64,000 nucleotides of DNA from an uncultured Roseiflexaceae bacterium (GTDB lineage: Bacteria > Chloroflexota > Chloroflexia > Chloroflexales > Roseiflexaceae): contig CALKHR010000197.1 in assembly GCA_937988885.1 (NCBI GenBank), positions 6,880 to 70,879 of the forward strand, written 5' to 3'. This document shows, one piece after another, positions 53,200 to 62,819 of the stretch (position 1 is the stretch's first letter; every line of letters begins with the position of its first letter). Under the pieces are notes generated by a model. It saw nothing but the letters and a program-made list of their open reading frames with translations, ran no database searches and had not been told where the DNA came from. A program made the position numbers and the translations under genes.

Positions 53200-53676
53200 T
53201 TACTGGGTCGCGAGCGAGATAATCAACTCTTTCTCACTGGGGTCGACGGGCGAGGCGACCATCACAAGCGTGACGTTCTGCTTGCCCTTCTGCCAGTTGG
53301 TGGTCTGGAACAAATCGTTGCCCTGGTTGGCCTGCTCCAGAATACCGCTGACAAGGCTGTTGGTGCCCCAACCCTGGGCTTTCAACTCTTTATCGTAAAA
53401 GGCTTTGACATCGTCCCACTTCGCATTTTCTGGCAGACGGAAACCCTTCTGCTCGACCGAACCGCCGATACCAATCTGGCTGCGCAGAGCTGCATCGGTC
53501 TGACCATTGTTCGCCAAGGTGTCGGCCAGAGCGCTTTCGCCCTCCTGCAGGGCCACCGCACCAGGGTACACCGGCAGATCGTTCACGGTAACAGCAGCGC
53601 TGCCTCCACAAGCTGCTAAACCAAGGGCCATGAGCAGCGTAACGGTCGAAAGTATGATCTTTGTGTGGAATTTCAT
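53200..53676 (-). CDS. Small lipoprotein of unknown function
   Basis: The protein has 158 residues with a clear lipoprotein signal (STVTLLMALGLAACGGS, lipid Cys near 23). The mature part has VNDLPVYPGAVALQEGESAL near its start, a Lys/Asp-rich helix (WDDVKAFYDKELKAQGW) and a beta-rich end (NVTLVMVASPVDPSEKELII). The pattern of a proline-tyrosine-proline-gly start and FYDKELKAQGW is common in Chloroflexota small lipoproteins, but no function is known. It lies upstream of, and on the opposite strand to, the NB-ARC regulator. Confidence 0.8.
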   Translation of the reverse strand: MKFHTKIILSTVTLLMALGLAACGGSAAVTVNDLPVYPGAVALQEGESALADTLANNGQTDAALRSQIGIGGSVEQKGFRLPENAKWDDVKAFYDKELKAQGWGTNSLVSGILEQANQGNDLFQTTNWQKGKQNVTLVMVASPVDPSEKELIISLATQ

Positions 53677-53809
53677 CGTATTCCTCCATCTGTACTAAAT
53701 TGTTGTTCAACGATACTGCAAGAACATCGACTAGTCGTATATCGCCAGTTGATATTCATTTCGATGTTGGTATTACACCACAACCTGGACAAAGATGATA
53801 GATCGCTGT

Positions 53810-53839
53810 TCGATACCTGATCCGATACAAAAAACGATA
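53810..53839. promoter_or_regulatory. Three CGATAC boxes at 12-nt spacing
   Basis: CGATAC occurs at 53810-53815, 53822-53827 and 53834-53839, exactly 12 nt apart, in the divergent region between the small lipoprotein and the XRE/NB-ARC gene (70-100 nt before its start). The even phasing suits a protein binding side by side on one face of DNA. The N-terminal XRE domain of the downstream protein is an obvious candidate binder. Confidence 0.7.
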
Positions 53840-53908
53840 CAATCGGATTTTAATTATTCGTACGCTACCTTGTCGGTGATAATTTAGTACGACAATGGAG
53901 GACGGGGT

Positions 53909-56524
53909 ATGTACGGTGATGCTCCATTTGGTAATTGGTTGCGCCAACGTCGTCGCATGCTCGATCTGACCCAATCAGATTTGGCGCGTCAGGTTGGATG
54001 CTCCGAGATCACCATCCGCAAAATCGAATCGGGTGAACGTACTCCCTCGCGCCAAGTTGCCGAGTTATTAGCAACATGCCTGAGTGTGCCCCCGTCCGAC
54101 CGCTCATCGTTCATCGCCTATGCTCGCGGGATTGCGCGGCCAAGCCGCTCGCCCCAGCCTCCCATTCACTCGCCGAGCACGCCATCGATGGTGAGCCCGC
54201 TCGCCTCGCTCACGCGCCTGCTTGGCCGTGAACAAGATATCGAGCAGGTCCGCGCTCGGCTGCTCGAAGAGCATGTACGGCTCCTCACGCTGGTTGGCCC
54301 GCCCGGCATCGGCAAAACGCGCCTGGGCCTGTACATCGCCGAGCAATTGCAATCGGAATTCGCCGATGGCGTGTGTGTCGTCTCGCTCGCGCCCATCCGC
54401 GATCCGAGCCTGGTGCTGCCCACCCTGATCTCCACGCTCAGCCTGCGCCACCGTGGCGACCAACTGCCGCTCGCGACTCTGGCCACAGCGCTGCGCAACA
54501 AACACATGCTGCTCGTGTTCGACAACGCCGAGCACGTGCTAGGCGCAGCCCCGCAGATCGCCGAACTGCTGCGCATGGCCCCGCGCCTCAAGGCGCTCGT
54601 CACCAGCCGCTCGGCGCTGCACATCAGCGGCGAACAACTGCACACCGTGGCCCCGCTCGCCCTGCCCGACACCAAAGCGCAGCGATCGCCCGAACAACTG
54701 CTGGAGAGCAGCCCGGCGATCCAACTGTTCGTCGAACGGCTGCGCGCCGTACAACCCAACTTCACACCAACGCCGGAAAACCTCGTGGAGATCGCCAACC
54801 TCTGCCGCCGCCTCGATGGCGTGCCGCTCGCCATCGAACTAGCCGCAGCGCGTGGTCGGCTCTTTGCGCCCGGCGCACTGCTCGCCCGCATCTCCGGCTC
54901 AACCGGCAGCGGCGCACTCGGCTTACTGGTCGATGGCCCCTACGACCTGCCCGCCCATCAGCGCACCCTGCGCAGCACCATCGATTGGAGCTACGCCCTG
55001 CTCGAACCCGCCGAGCGCGAAATCTTCGCGCAATTGGGCGTCTTTGTGGGCAGCTTCACCGCCGAAGCCGTCGAGGCGATCTGCCAGACCAGTACCGACT
55101 TCTTCGGCTCCGTGCTCGACATCCTGATGAGTTTGGTGCGCCACAGTCTGCTCCAAGTCGAAGTGCTGCCCGACGGACAATCGCGCTTCTCACTGTTCGA
55201 GACACTGCGCGAATACGCACAACTGCACCTCAACAAATCGCCGCAGCAGGCCGCCACGCAGCAGCGCCACGCAGCCTACTACCGCGAACTGACGCTAACG
55301 GCGCTCAAACCCTGCGGCTGCATTGCCAAAGGTCAAGACAACTGCCTGCGCGACGACGACAACAACATCCGCGCGGCCCTGGAGTGGCACGCCCAACACG
55401 ATCCGCTGATGGGCCTGCATTGGGCTGCGGTAATGCGCACCTTCTGGCTCGTGCGCTGCTACCTGAGCGAAGGGCGCACCTGGCTGGCACGCTTCTTCGC
55501 CCTCGGCTCTGCGCAACTCACCACCGACCTACGGGCTGATGCGCTGTTCACCATAGGATTTTTGGCGTACCACCAAGGCGACAGTCAACAGGCCAACAAG
55601 GCGCTGAGCGAGAGCCTAGAGCTATACCAACAGATCGAAAACCAACAAGGTATTGCCAATGCGCTGCTCTACCTGGGGCGGGTCGATCTGCTCCACTCCG
55701 GCTACGAGCGGGCCGAGCAGCGCGCCAACGAAAGCCTAGCGATCTTCCGCCGCATCAACGACCTCGGCAACGCCGCCGAAGCACTGCGCTGCCTCTCGCT
55801 GATCGCCAAAGATCGCGGCGACATGCAGCGGGCCGAGCAACTCAGCCTCGAAGGCATCCAACTCTATCGGCAGGCCGGCGACCGTTGGGGCGTCGCCCGC
55901 TCGCTCTACAACCTCTCATCGATGGCCTACTGGCAGAACGATCTGGAGCGTTCGGAACAATTGGCCGAGCAAGCGGCAGACTATTTTGAGGAACTAGACG
56001 ACACAATCGGGCTAGCCTACGCCATCGAAGGCATCGGCATGGTCGCCTACAAACAAGCCCGCTACGAGGAGGCCGAACAGGCACTGAAGCGCAGTTTAGC
56101 GCTGATGCAAGGTCTAGAGGAACAGGTGGGCATCGCACTTATGCAACACGAACTGGGCCTGGTGGAACTCGCGCGCGGTCGCTACGAATCCTCGATCATC
56201 TGGCAACGCCAAGCGCTCGAATTGGCCTGGAACATCGGCGAACGGCGCCGCGTCGCCTTCTGCCTCGAAGGGCTAGCAGCCGCCTTGATGCACAGCCAAC
56301 CGCTCAAAGCCGTGCACATCCTCGGCAAGGCCGAGGCCATGCGCGAAACGATCGGCACGCCGCTCCCGCCCTCCGAACAAGCATCGTACCGAGCGACGAT
56401 CGCCAACTTACGCACGATCCTCAACGACGACGAAGCATTTGAGTTAGCGTGGCAGGCTGGCCGCGCACAACCGCCCGCCGAAGCGATCAAAGAACTCTTG
56501 GCGAGCCTGCCCAGCGCAGCCTAA
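53909..56524 (+). CDS. XRE-NB-ARC-TPR regulatory ATPase
   Basis: The protein has 871 residues. Residues about 5-65 form an XRE-type helix-turn-helix (FGNWLRQRRRMLDLTQSDLA, then CSEITIRKIESGERTPS). An NB-ARC/AAA-like ATPase follows with Walker A LVGPPGIGKTRLG near 131 and Walker B-like MLLVFDNAEHVL near 200. Then come a winged-helix part (SLFETLREYAQLHL) and about 450 residues of TPR helices to the end, with YNLSSMAYWQNDLERSEQLA-like units. This is a STAND-type signalling ATPase of the kind used in regulators. GGAGGACGGGG lies before ATG 53909. No antibiotic-cluster or effector gene is adjacent. Confidence 0.87.
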   Translation: MYGDAPFGNWLRQRRRMLDLTQSDLARQVGCSEITIRKIESGERTPSRQVAELLATCLSVPPSDRSSFIAYARGIARPSRSPQPPIHSPSTPSMVSPLASLTRLLGREQDIEQVRARLLEEHVRLLTLVGPPGIGKTRLGLYIAEQLQSEFADGVCVVSLAPIRDPSLVLPTLISTLSLRHRGDQLPLATLATALRNKHMLLVFDNAEHVLGAAPQIAELLRMAPRLKALVTSRSALHISGEQLHTVAPLALPDTKAQRSPEQLLESSPAIQLFVERLRAVQPNFTPTPENLVEIANLCRRLDGVPLAIELAAARGRLFAPGALLARISGSTGSGALGLLVDGPYDLPAHQRTLRSTIDWSYALLEPAEREIFAQLGVFVGSFTAEAVEAICQTSTDFFGSVLDILMSLVRHSLLQVEVLPDGQSRFSLFETLREYAQLHLNKSPQQAATQQRHAAYYRELTLTALKPCGCIAKGQDNCLRDDDNNIRAALEWHAQHDPLMGLHWAAVMRTFWLVRCYLSEGRTWLARFFALGSAQLTTDLRADALFTIGFLAYHQGDSQQANKALSESLELYQQIENQQGIANALLYLGRVDLLHSGYERAEQRANESLAIFRRINDLGNAAEALRCLSLIAKDRGDMQRAEQLSLEGIQLYRQAGDRWGVARSLYNLSSMAYWQNDLERSEQLAEQAADYFEELDDTIGLAYAIEGIGMVAYKQARYEEAEQALKRSLALMQGLEEQVGIALMQHELGLVELARGRYESSIIWQRQALELAWNIGERRRVAFCLEGLAAALMHSQPLKAVHILGKAEAMRETIGTPLPPSEQASYRATIANLRTILNDDEAFELAWQAGRAQPPAEAIKELLASLPSAA

Positions 56525-56796
56525 TGCCTCATGCCGCGTTCACTCCGCAAAGCGGATGATGCTTGGGGAAAAGAAACCGCGAACCAGCCGCAGCGCCCGT
56601 GGTCATGCCCCCGCTTACGAGTACAGTTTGGGCAGCATCGCAGTCCGGGCAATACTCACGCAGTTGCGCATGGCCTCGCCACCTCAGCGCGTTTCGCAGC
56701 CATCATACCAAATCCGAATGATTACTTATACAAACGGCACGTGAATGTGATAGCGTGATACTGGTTTTCAACTGATACCTACATCTCCCGAAAACA

Positions 56797-56839
56797 TGTG
56801 ATGTCGAGGCGCTGCGCGTAGCAGCGCCTCGACATCACA
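56797..56839. repeat. Long hairpin of a dispersed palindrome family (copy 2)
   Basis: TGTGATGTCGAGGCGCTGC at 56797-56815 pairs perfectly with GCAGCGCCTCGACATCACA at 56821-56839 around the loop GCGTA. Its arm agrees with the arm of the hairpin at 25747 except at one base (TGTGATG against TGTGGTG), 31 kb away. Confidence 0.9.
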
Positions 56840-56889
56840 AAAAGAAGAAAGTACCTTGCTGCCGCAGGCTAATACTGCTTTTCATAACA

Positions 56890-56912
56890 ACTGTCCAACC
56901 GGATTTAGTATC
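56890..56912 (-). repeat. Dispersed 23-nt motif, copy B
   Basis: Read on the minus strand it matches the copy at 47550-47572 at 20 of 23 bases and shares the core GGTTGGACAGT. Confidence 0.65.
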
Positions 56913-56952
56913 ACGCGGCATCTTCGAAGGCTACAACGGCTGCGAAATCCTC

Positions 56953-56994
56953 ACAAAAACAAAATCGACCATCCGCACCTCGCAGATGGTCGAT
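56953..56994 (-). terminator. Intrinsic terminator of the TPR/zinc-ribbon gene
   Basis: ATCGACCATC at 56964-56973 pairs with GATGGTCGAT at 56985-56994. On the minus strand it is followed by TTTTGTTTTTG, 20 nt after the end of the gene at 57014. Confidence 0.88.
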
Positions 56995-57013
56995 CCAACG
57001 CAGCACCCAATCT

Positions 57014-58333
57014 CTACTTCTTGGCCGCCAACTGCTCGATATACGCACGGCTCTCCTGCAGACCCGCATCGTTCGGCGCAAACGTAAGCGCCTTATCCAG
57101 CGTTTCGCGCGCCTTATCGAACTGCTGAATCTGCGCGTAGCCCAACCCCAAAGCATGCAGATACATCACATCGCGGGGCGCGCTCGTTACTGCCGCCTCC
57201 CATTCCTGTGTCGCCATATACATCATGCCACGGTTCTTGTAGGCTATCCCATTATTGTAGTGATCCATATGCGAGCCGCTCTCCACACTCGGCTGGAAGC
57301 GCAGCATCGGCCCGAAGAAATCGCGACGTACCGAGATCGTCAGCGCCAGAAGCAGGCCCGTAATCATAATCGAACCCACCAGGGGAACGAGCGTCTCAGA
57401 GTCAAGGATTTGATTTCGTGGCACATTACTCACGAGAAGCGCCGCAAGCAGAACCAAGATTCGGAAAAGTAACCCCAATACACTCAAGCCCATCCAAATA
57501 CAATGGACGATGTAGGCCCAGCGCGCCCGCCGAAACAGCCCTCGCGTCAGCATAAAGAAAAAGCCTGCTACCAGCAGCGCAATCACGGCAGCGATGAACG
57601 CAACGAAATAATCTGTATTACTACCCATCCGTGCTCTATTCACAAGCGTGTTGTCGTTGGTGGCGAGATAGATGCCAAAGCCGATAAAAAACAGACCAGC
57701 CAGCAACCACCCCACCGTCGAAATTGCCCACAGCACGCCTAAGATCGTCGTCCCTACCGAGCGCTTCTCGTTGGTGGCTCCGCGCACCATCAGGCTGCGT
57801 CGGCACGATTGGCACCGCTCCTGGCTGAGCGTATTTGGCGCACCGCAGTAGACGCACGGAAACGTCTCGACCGTGGACTGCGGCGATGCAGCGGGGGCAA
57901 CAGGGTCAGCAGGGGCAGCGGAGGCAGTAGCGGCTGCGGTGGCAGCAGTGGCAGTGGCTGCGGCGGGCGCGCTCGGCGCTGCTGGCGGCGACGTGAGCGG
58001 CACCGTCTCCGTAGTAACGGCTACTGGACTGGGTGTAGGCGCGGGTTCCGGCGTTGGTTCGGGCTAAGGCGCAGCGACCGGAGCAGGGCCGTAGCGCTGC
58101 TCGATCCACGCCAAACCCTGTCGCGCCTTGGCGTTTGCCGGATTAATATCCAGCACATTCTGCAGACAAGTGCGCATATCCTCCGGATCATCAACCACAC
58201 CACTCAGCCACAGCCAACCAAGCTCATTGCGCTCGTCCGCCTCCACCACCTGAATCAAAAGCGAACGAGCAGCCTCTCGTTGACCCGATTGCGCTGCACG
58301 TATCCCTTGTTGAAGTAATGTGTCTATTGTCAT
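57014..58333 (-). pseudogene. TPR/zinc-ribbon membrane protein interrupted by an in-frame amber codon
   Basis: From ATG 58333 the frame encodes a TPR-like N-terminus (LLQQGIRAAQSGQREAARSL, then WLWLSGVVDDPEDMRTCLQN) and ends at TAG 58064-58066 after 89 residues. The same frame then continues without another stop to 57014: a Pro/Thr/Ala linker, a zinc ribbon (CVYCGAPNTLSQERCQSCRR), four membrane segments and a C-terminal TPR-like end (YLHALGLGYAQIQQFDKARE). The halves fit one gene of 440 codons. The break falls in the disordered linker. It may be a mutation, an error in the sequence, or a split gene whose second half starts at GTG 58003. The first half alone is a plausible small TPR protein. 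Confidence 0.6.
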
Positions 58334-58445
58334 AGCAAGGATAGTTAATAAACGATGAAGGAACGATTCCTTATCGTCGCGATAGACAGGAGAGAATGGG
58401 AAATAGCTACGATGTAATGTGATACCTTCCCATTAAAATTATACA

Positions 58446-60029
58446 TTATTTCGGTACATAGGTGTTGATTCGGTCGCGGAATTTAATTTCATAATATTGA
58501 TTCACCGTTTCGAGCATTTCTGGCGTCCAATGACCCGACGGATCGATTACTCCCGGTCGAATATCGAGCGGCAACATAATCGCACTAAAACGCTGATTCC
58601 GAATATCATCGAGCAAACCGCTCTGATCCCACACCCCACTGAACGCCACCGGCCCCATGCCTGTCGGGTCGTCGTAGCGCAACGGCTTGTCCGCCATCAG
58701 CAATAGCGCCACATCGTCGGCCAGGATCTCGCCCGGTGTGTGCCGAATAAACTCCAGAAACCGCTCGGGCGTATCGCGCGGCTCAAGCTCGCCGTGATAC
58801 CACTCCTGCGGCTCGAACGCGCGCTGAAGCTGCAACACCACCAAGCCCACGGCCACGACCTGCAGCGCCACACTGCCCCAGCGTCGCCACCCGCCCACAC
58901 GCCAAAGCTGCGCAGCAAACTGCGTCGCCACGCTCCCCACGATGCCCAAGCCCAGCGAAAGCGCCAGCAGCGTCTCAAGCAAGTGATTGTGATTCGCGCC
59001 CGTCTTGCCAGCGCCGATCAGCGTAAACGGCACGAACACCGCGTACAACGCCGGGATCAGCACGCGCGGTTGCCGCACGCTCAGCGCCACCATCCCCAGG
59101 GTGAGCAGCATGCTCGGCCAATAATCGGCCAGCAACACCACAAACTTCATCATCAGATGTTGCGACCAACTCGCCCGGCGGTGCATTATCAGCACGTGAA
59201 ACGTCAACTGCCCCCGCGTGATCAGGTCCACGCTCAGCCAGATACCCAGCAGCACCGCCAAATACACCGCCGCAAACAGTAACGTCGGGCGGCGCAGCGG
59301 CAGGCGGCCCACAAACCCCTCGCGTGCGCCCGCCCGCAGCGCCAGAACATCACCGAACAGCAGCGCCAAGCCCACCGCCAGCGGCGCAACCAACGCCGTC
59401 TGCTTGGTGAGCGCGGCCAACGCCAAGCTGATCGCGCTGAGCGTCAGGCGGCTGCGCAGCAACGCGCCCCACGCTAGATCGGGCGCACGGGGCCGTGCCG
59501 ACACCGCGAACCACAGCCCCAACGCCGTCCAAAACAGCGCCAGCATATCGGGCTTGATGCGCGTGGCCCACAACAGCGCAGGCCCACTGCTGAGCAGCAG
59601 TGCCGCGCCCAACAGGCCCATCAACCAGGAGCCAGCCACGAATCGCACGATCAGCACGATCAGCAGCGCCACACCCAGCGCCGCGAGTAGCGAGAGCAGC
59701 CGTCCGCCCCAGAAGATGTGCGCCCCAGCGATCGCATCGAACATCCCCAGTAACACCGGGTGCACGGGCGGGTACGGCGCCGCCACAAAACGGTACAACT
59801 CCAGCGGCTGATACAACGCCTCGCCCGACCACAACAGCCGCGCCTCGTACAGCAGCGTGCCCTCAAGACTATCGTGCGGGAACGGGAACGCCAACAACGC
59901 GCTCATGCGCTGAGCAATCTGCCACAGCAGCAGCAGCGCGACGACCGTCAATCCCACACGGACGAGCAACCAAGGCCAACGAATCTGACCAACATCGTCT
60001 TGCGCATTAGCACGAGTGGCTTGCAGCAT
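58446..60029 (-). CDS. GT39-like membrane glycosyltransferase or mannosyltransferase-type protein
   Basis: The protein has 527 residues with about ten membrane helices. After the first helix the large external loop holds FPFPHDSLEGTLLYEARLLW, with the acidic pair typical of GT-C enzymes near residue 55, and YPPVHPVLLGMFDAIAG. GT-C enzymes transfer sugars from lipid-linked donors on the outer side of the membrane. A C-terminal soluble domain of about 100 residues follows (EPRDTPERFLEFIRHTPGEI). The acceptor is unknown. It is divergent from the gene at 60.4 kb, which is of the same broad type. Confidence 0.75.
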   Translation of the reverse strand: MLQATRANAQDDVGQIRWPWLLVRVGLTVVALLLLWQIAQRMSALLAFPFPHDSLEGTLLYEARLLWSGEALYQPLELYRFVAAPYPPVHPVLLGMFDAIAGAHIFWGGRLLSLLAALGVALLIVLIVRFVAGSWLMGLLGAALLLSSGPALLWATRIKPDMLALFWTALGLWFAVSARPRAPDLAWGALLRSRLTLSAISLALAALTKQTALVAPLAVGLALLFGDVLALRAGAREGFVGRLPLRRPTLLFAAVYLAVLLGIWLSVDLITRGQLTFHVLIMHRRASWSQHLMMKFVVLLADYWPSMLLTLGMVALSVRQPRVLIPALYAVFVPFTLIGAGKTGANHNHLLETLLALSLGLGIVGSVATQFAAQLWRVGGWRRWGSVALQVVAVGLVVLQLQRAFEPQEWYHGELEPRDTPERFLEFIRHTPGEILADDVALLLMADKPLRYDDPTGMGPVAFSGVWDQSGLLDDIRNQRFSAIMLPLDIRPGVIDPSGHWTPEMLETVNQYYEIKFRDRINTYVPK

Positions 60030-60401
60030 AGCAATATGTTCCTAACTTCTCGTTAATTTCTGGATGAACACGAGCAAACCCGTGTTATAGAAGGGCAACC
60101 ACCAGGAGGCAGCGCATGCCTCCGATCACCTGAAACTGTTTGTATCTATGGGGAGAGACTGGGTTGAGCGCTTTGAGATGAGGTACAACGTGAGAAGCGC
60201 CTTGCGCTTGCCTCGGCACACCATCGCCGAAGTAGCCCCTCACGTGAGCCGGGAGAATCGTACCTCTGCGCATCGGTATGCTACCAGATACACGCAGATC
60301 TCTGCAACCTTGATGCTAACCGCAATTACGTGTATACTTCGCCTTCGGAACATCCAGCAAAGAACAACTCTACCGTGGCGTTCTCGATACGAGGACCATT
60401 C
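60030..60401. other. Divergent intergenic region between the two glycosyltransferase genes
   Basis: No gene is seen in these 372 nt. A palindrome GGAGGCA (60105-60111) and TGCCTCC (60117-60123) and a short stem AACACG/CGTGTT (about 60066-60086) are present. A TATACT box near 60333-60338 may start the plus-strand gene. No shared regulatory motif was recognised. Confidence 0.5.
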
Positions 60402-62468
60402 ATGCCCATGTCAACGGCTCATGCCGCAACTGCACAGCAACACGCCCGCTCAACCTATTGGGTTCTCCTAAACTACATTTTCCTTGGCATAGTGGCGCTG
60501 CTGCCGCGCGTGCTCGATCTCGGCACCTTCCTCACGGGCGATGAGGCCAACTTCTGGTTGCACCGCTCGGTCGCCTTCTGGAACGCATTGAAAAGAGGCG
60601 ATTTCGCCGCCACCGCCATCTCGACGCACCCTGGCGTCACCACAATGTGGCTCGGCGGCATGGGGCTGCGTCTGCAAGACTTCCTGCTCAGCAGCGGGAT
60701 CGTGCGCGATGGCTCGTACGCCGCGTTTATCGGCATGGTGCGCCTGCCTGTCGCCATCACCCACACGCTCGGCGTGCTGTTCGGCTACGCGTTGCTGCGG
60801 AAATTACTGCCCGCGCTGCCGGCCTTCCTGGCGGCGTTCTGCTGGGCCAGCGACCCGTTTATGATCGCCTTCAGTCGGGTGCTGCACGTCGATGCGCTGG
60901 CGGGCACCTTTATGACGCTCAGCATTCTGGCGGCCTGCTACTACTGGCATCACACGCCGCGCACCCGCTGGCTGATCATCTCGGGCGTCTGCGCTGCGCT
61001 CGGCATCCTCAGCAAGTCTCCCGCCCTGATCATGGGCCTGATCGTCGCTTTGATCGCGTTGGCGGCCCTGCGCAACCCTCCCGACGATCTGCCGCCGCTG
61101 GCCCGTGGACGCTGGTTCATTGCGGGTGATCGTTGGCTTGTGCTGAGCCTGGCCGTGTGGGGCATCGCCATGCTCGCCACCGTCGTGCTGCTCTGGCCCA
61201 CGCTTTGGACCGGCCCATCCTCCGCTATCGCACTGCTGCGCCTGGGTATCGAGGCCGAGGGCGCCGAGCCGCATATGCTCGGCAACTTCTTCCTTGGCAG
61301 GGCCGATGACGCGCCGGGCCTGTTGTTCTACCCCGTTGCCGTGGCACTGCGACTCACCCCGTGGACGCTGATCGGTGTGTTGGCTCTGCCGCTCGCGTAT
61401 CAGCGTGCGCGAGCCGCCAACCGCCGCGATCTAGCCGCCTTCGCACTGCTGGTGGTGCTGTTTGTGGTGGCGATGAGCATCTTCCCCAAGAAGTTCAACC
61501 GCTACCTCATCCCGATCTTCCCCACCCTCGATATCTTAGCTGCCGTGGGCTTGGCGGCGCTGTTCGATGCCGTGCAAAACGCGCTGACACGGCTGCGGAG
61601 CGCGACGGCACTGGCTTATCTGCGTTCGGGTTTGGTGGCGCTGGTGCTGGTAGCGGCCTGTATCAATGTCGCTTGGTGGCACCCCTACTCGATCGCCGCC
61701 TTCAACCAACTGCTCGGCGGCGCTCGCGCGGGCGAACGGGCCTTTCTCACGGGCTGGGGCGAAGGCTACAGTCTCGTCGCCGCTTGGCTCAACGAACAAC
61801 CCGACATCACGGGCGTCGTGACCGTCAGCGCGATGAATAGCTCCATCCAGCCCTACATGCGCCGTGGCGCGCAGGTGCGCGGTCCCCAAGATGGTGGCCT
61901 GCCCAACAAGGCTGGGTATATCGTCGTTTACATTCGCCAGGTGCAGGATGGCTCGACTGTGCCGCCCTTCTCGGATTTCTACGGTAAACATGTGCCTCTG
62001 CACACCGTCACCATTCACGGCATCGATTACGCCTGGATCTACCAAGTGCCGCCCGTGCTCGACGTGCCGCGTCAAGCCACATTCGGCCCCTCGATCGAAC
62101 TGCTCGGCTACGATCAGAGCAATGACTTCGCGCCCGGACAAACAACCACCCTCACCTTCGCGTGGCGCACCCGCGAGGCGCAGCCCAGCGATCTGTTTAT
62201 GTTCGCGCATCTGATCGGCCCCGATCAGCAGCGCTACAGCTCGCTCGACATCCCATTAGCTGTGAGCGAGTGGCAGCCCGGTCGCGTGATCCGCAACGAG
62301 CTGCCGATCAGCCTGCCCGCCGACGCGCCCGCTGGCGTCTATCGACTCACTATCGGCCTCTACAACCTCGCCGATGGGGCGCGGCTGCCAGTACAAAGTC
62401 CAGAACCGATAAATCCCGAATTAGATGGGCCAGAAGCATTGTTGTTGGCAGAGTTTGTGCTAGAATAG
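60402..62468 (+). CDS. GT39-family membrane glycosyltransferase
   Basis: The protein has 688 residues. The first helix is followed by the GT39-type loop LDLGTFLTGDEANFWLHRSVAF near residue 45, with the essential acidic pair, and HPGVTTMWLGGMGLRLQDFL. About eleven membrane helices run to about 450, then a soluble C-terminal region of about 230 residues ends in a beta-sandwich-like part (TTTLTFAWRTREAQPSDLFM, VSEWQPGRVIRNELPI). ATG 60402 is chosen because GAGG lies seven bases upstream; an earlier in-frame codon at 60330 is not supported. It probably glycosylates surface proteins or lipids. Confidence 0.85.
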   Translation: MPMSTAHAATAQQHARSTYWVLLNYIFLGIVALLPRVLDLGTFLTGDEANFWLHRSVAFWNALKRGDFAATAISTHPGVTTMWLGGMGLRLQDFLLSSGIVRDGSYAAFIGMVRLPVAITHTLGVLFGYALLRKLLPALPAFLAAFCWASDPFMIAFSRVLHVDALAGTFMTLSILAACYYWHHTPRTRWLIISGVCAALGILSKSPALIMGLIVALIALAALRNPPDDLPPLARGRWFIAGDRWLVLSLAVWGIAMLATVVLLWPTLWTGPSSAIALLRLGIEAEGAEPHMLGNFFLGRADDAPGLLFYPVAVALRLTPWTLIGVLALPLAYQRARAANRRDLAAFALLVVLFVVAMSIFPKKFNRYLIPIFPTLDILAAVGLAALFDAVQNALTRLRSATALAYLRSGLVALVLVAACINVAWWHPYSIAAFNQLLGGARAGERAFLTGWGEGYSLVAAWLNEQPDITGVVTVSAMNSSIQPYMRRGAQVRGPQDGGLPNKAGYIVVYIRQVQDGSTVPPFSDFYGKHVPLHTVTIHGIDYAWIYQVPPVLDVPRQATFGPSIELLGYDQSNDFAPGQTTTLTFAWRTREAQPSDLFMFAHLIGPDQQRYSSLDIPLAVSEWQPGRVIRNELPISLPADAPAGVYRLTIGLYNLADGARLPVQSPEPINPELDGPEALLLAEFVLE

Positions 62469-62819
62469 CCCACGTAAAGCTCAGATGTGGTATACTAACA
62501 AGCGTCCCGCTATCCCGCGAAGATCGCGGCTTCGGTACCACAACCAGTGTTATGAGTGTGCGAGGCCGCACCTACAAGTGTCATCGCCACTGAAAGAGTT
62601 CCCACAACGAACGACTTGTAACTGCACCACTACGGGACGAACGGCAAGCCAAGCACGAACAGCTATCGATGCTGTAAAATCTGCCTGGTCGTGTCAGGTT
62701 TATTGATGAGCAGGTTTGCTTTGGGGCGCCTGGTATGCATCCGTGTGCATACTTTAAAGATTTACACTATCAGCCAATAATTCACAGCTATTTTGTGGAA
62801 ACAATAAAGGGGAATCGAC
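62469..62819 (+). promoter_or_regulatory. Leader region of the pseudouridine synthase gene with an extended -10 box
   Basis: TGGTATACT at 62487-62495 is an extended -10 promoter box, about 325 nt before the start codon, so a long leader is possible. No convincing -35 box is seen. The leader contains a stem CCGCG/CGCGG at about 62514-62528 and a 12-codon frame beginning ATGAGTGTGCGAGGC near 62551 that ends with His-Arg-His; the value of this frame is unknown. No known riboswitch core was found. Confidence 0.45.

Larger units (their letters stand above)
56525..56952. other. Gene-free stretch with a long hairpin and repeat fragments
   Basis: About 430 nt after the NB-ARC gene hold no supported gene. 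The hairpin of 56797-56839 and the 23-nt dispersed motif at 56890-56912 are inside, and ATACCAAATCCG at 56704-56716 is a further fragment of that motif. TTTTCAACTGA at about 56766-56776 also occurs near 44.03 kb. Confidence 0.6.
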
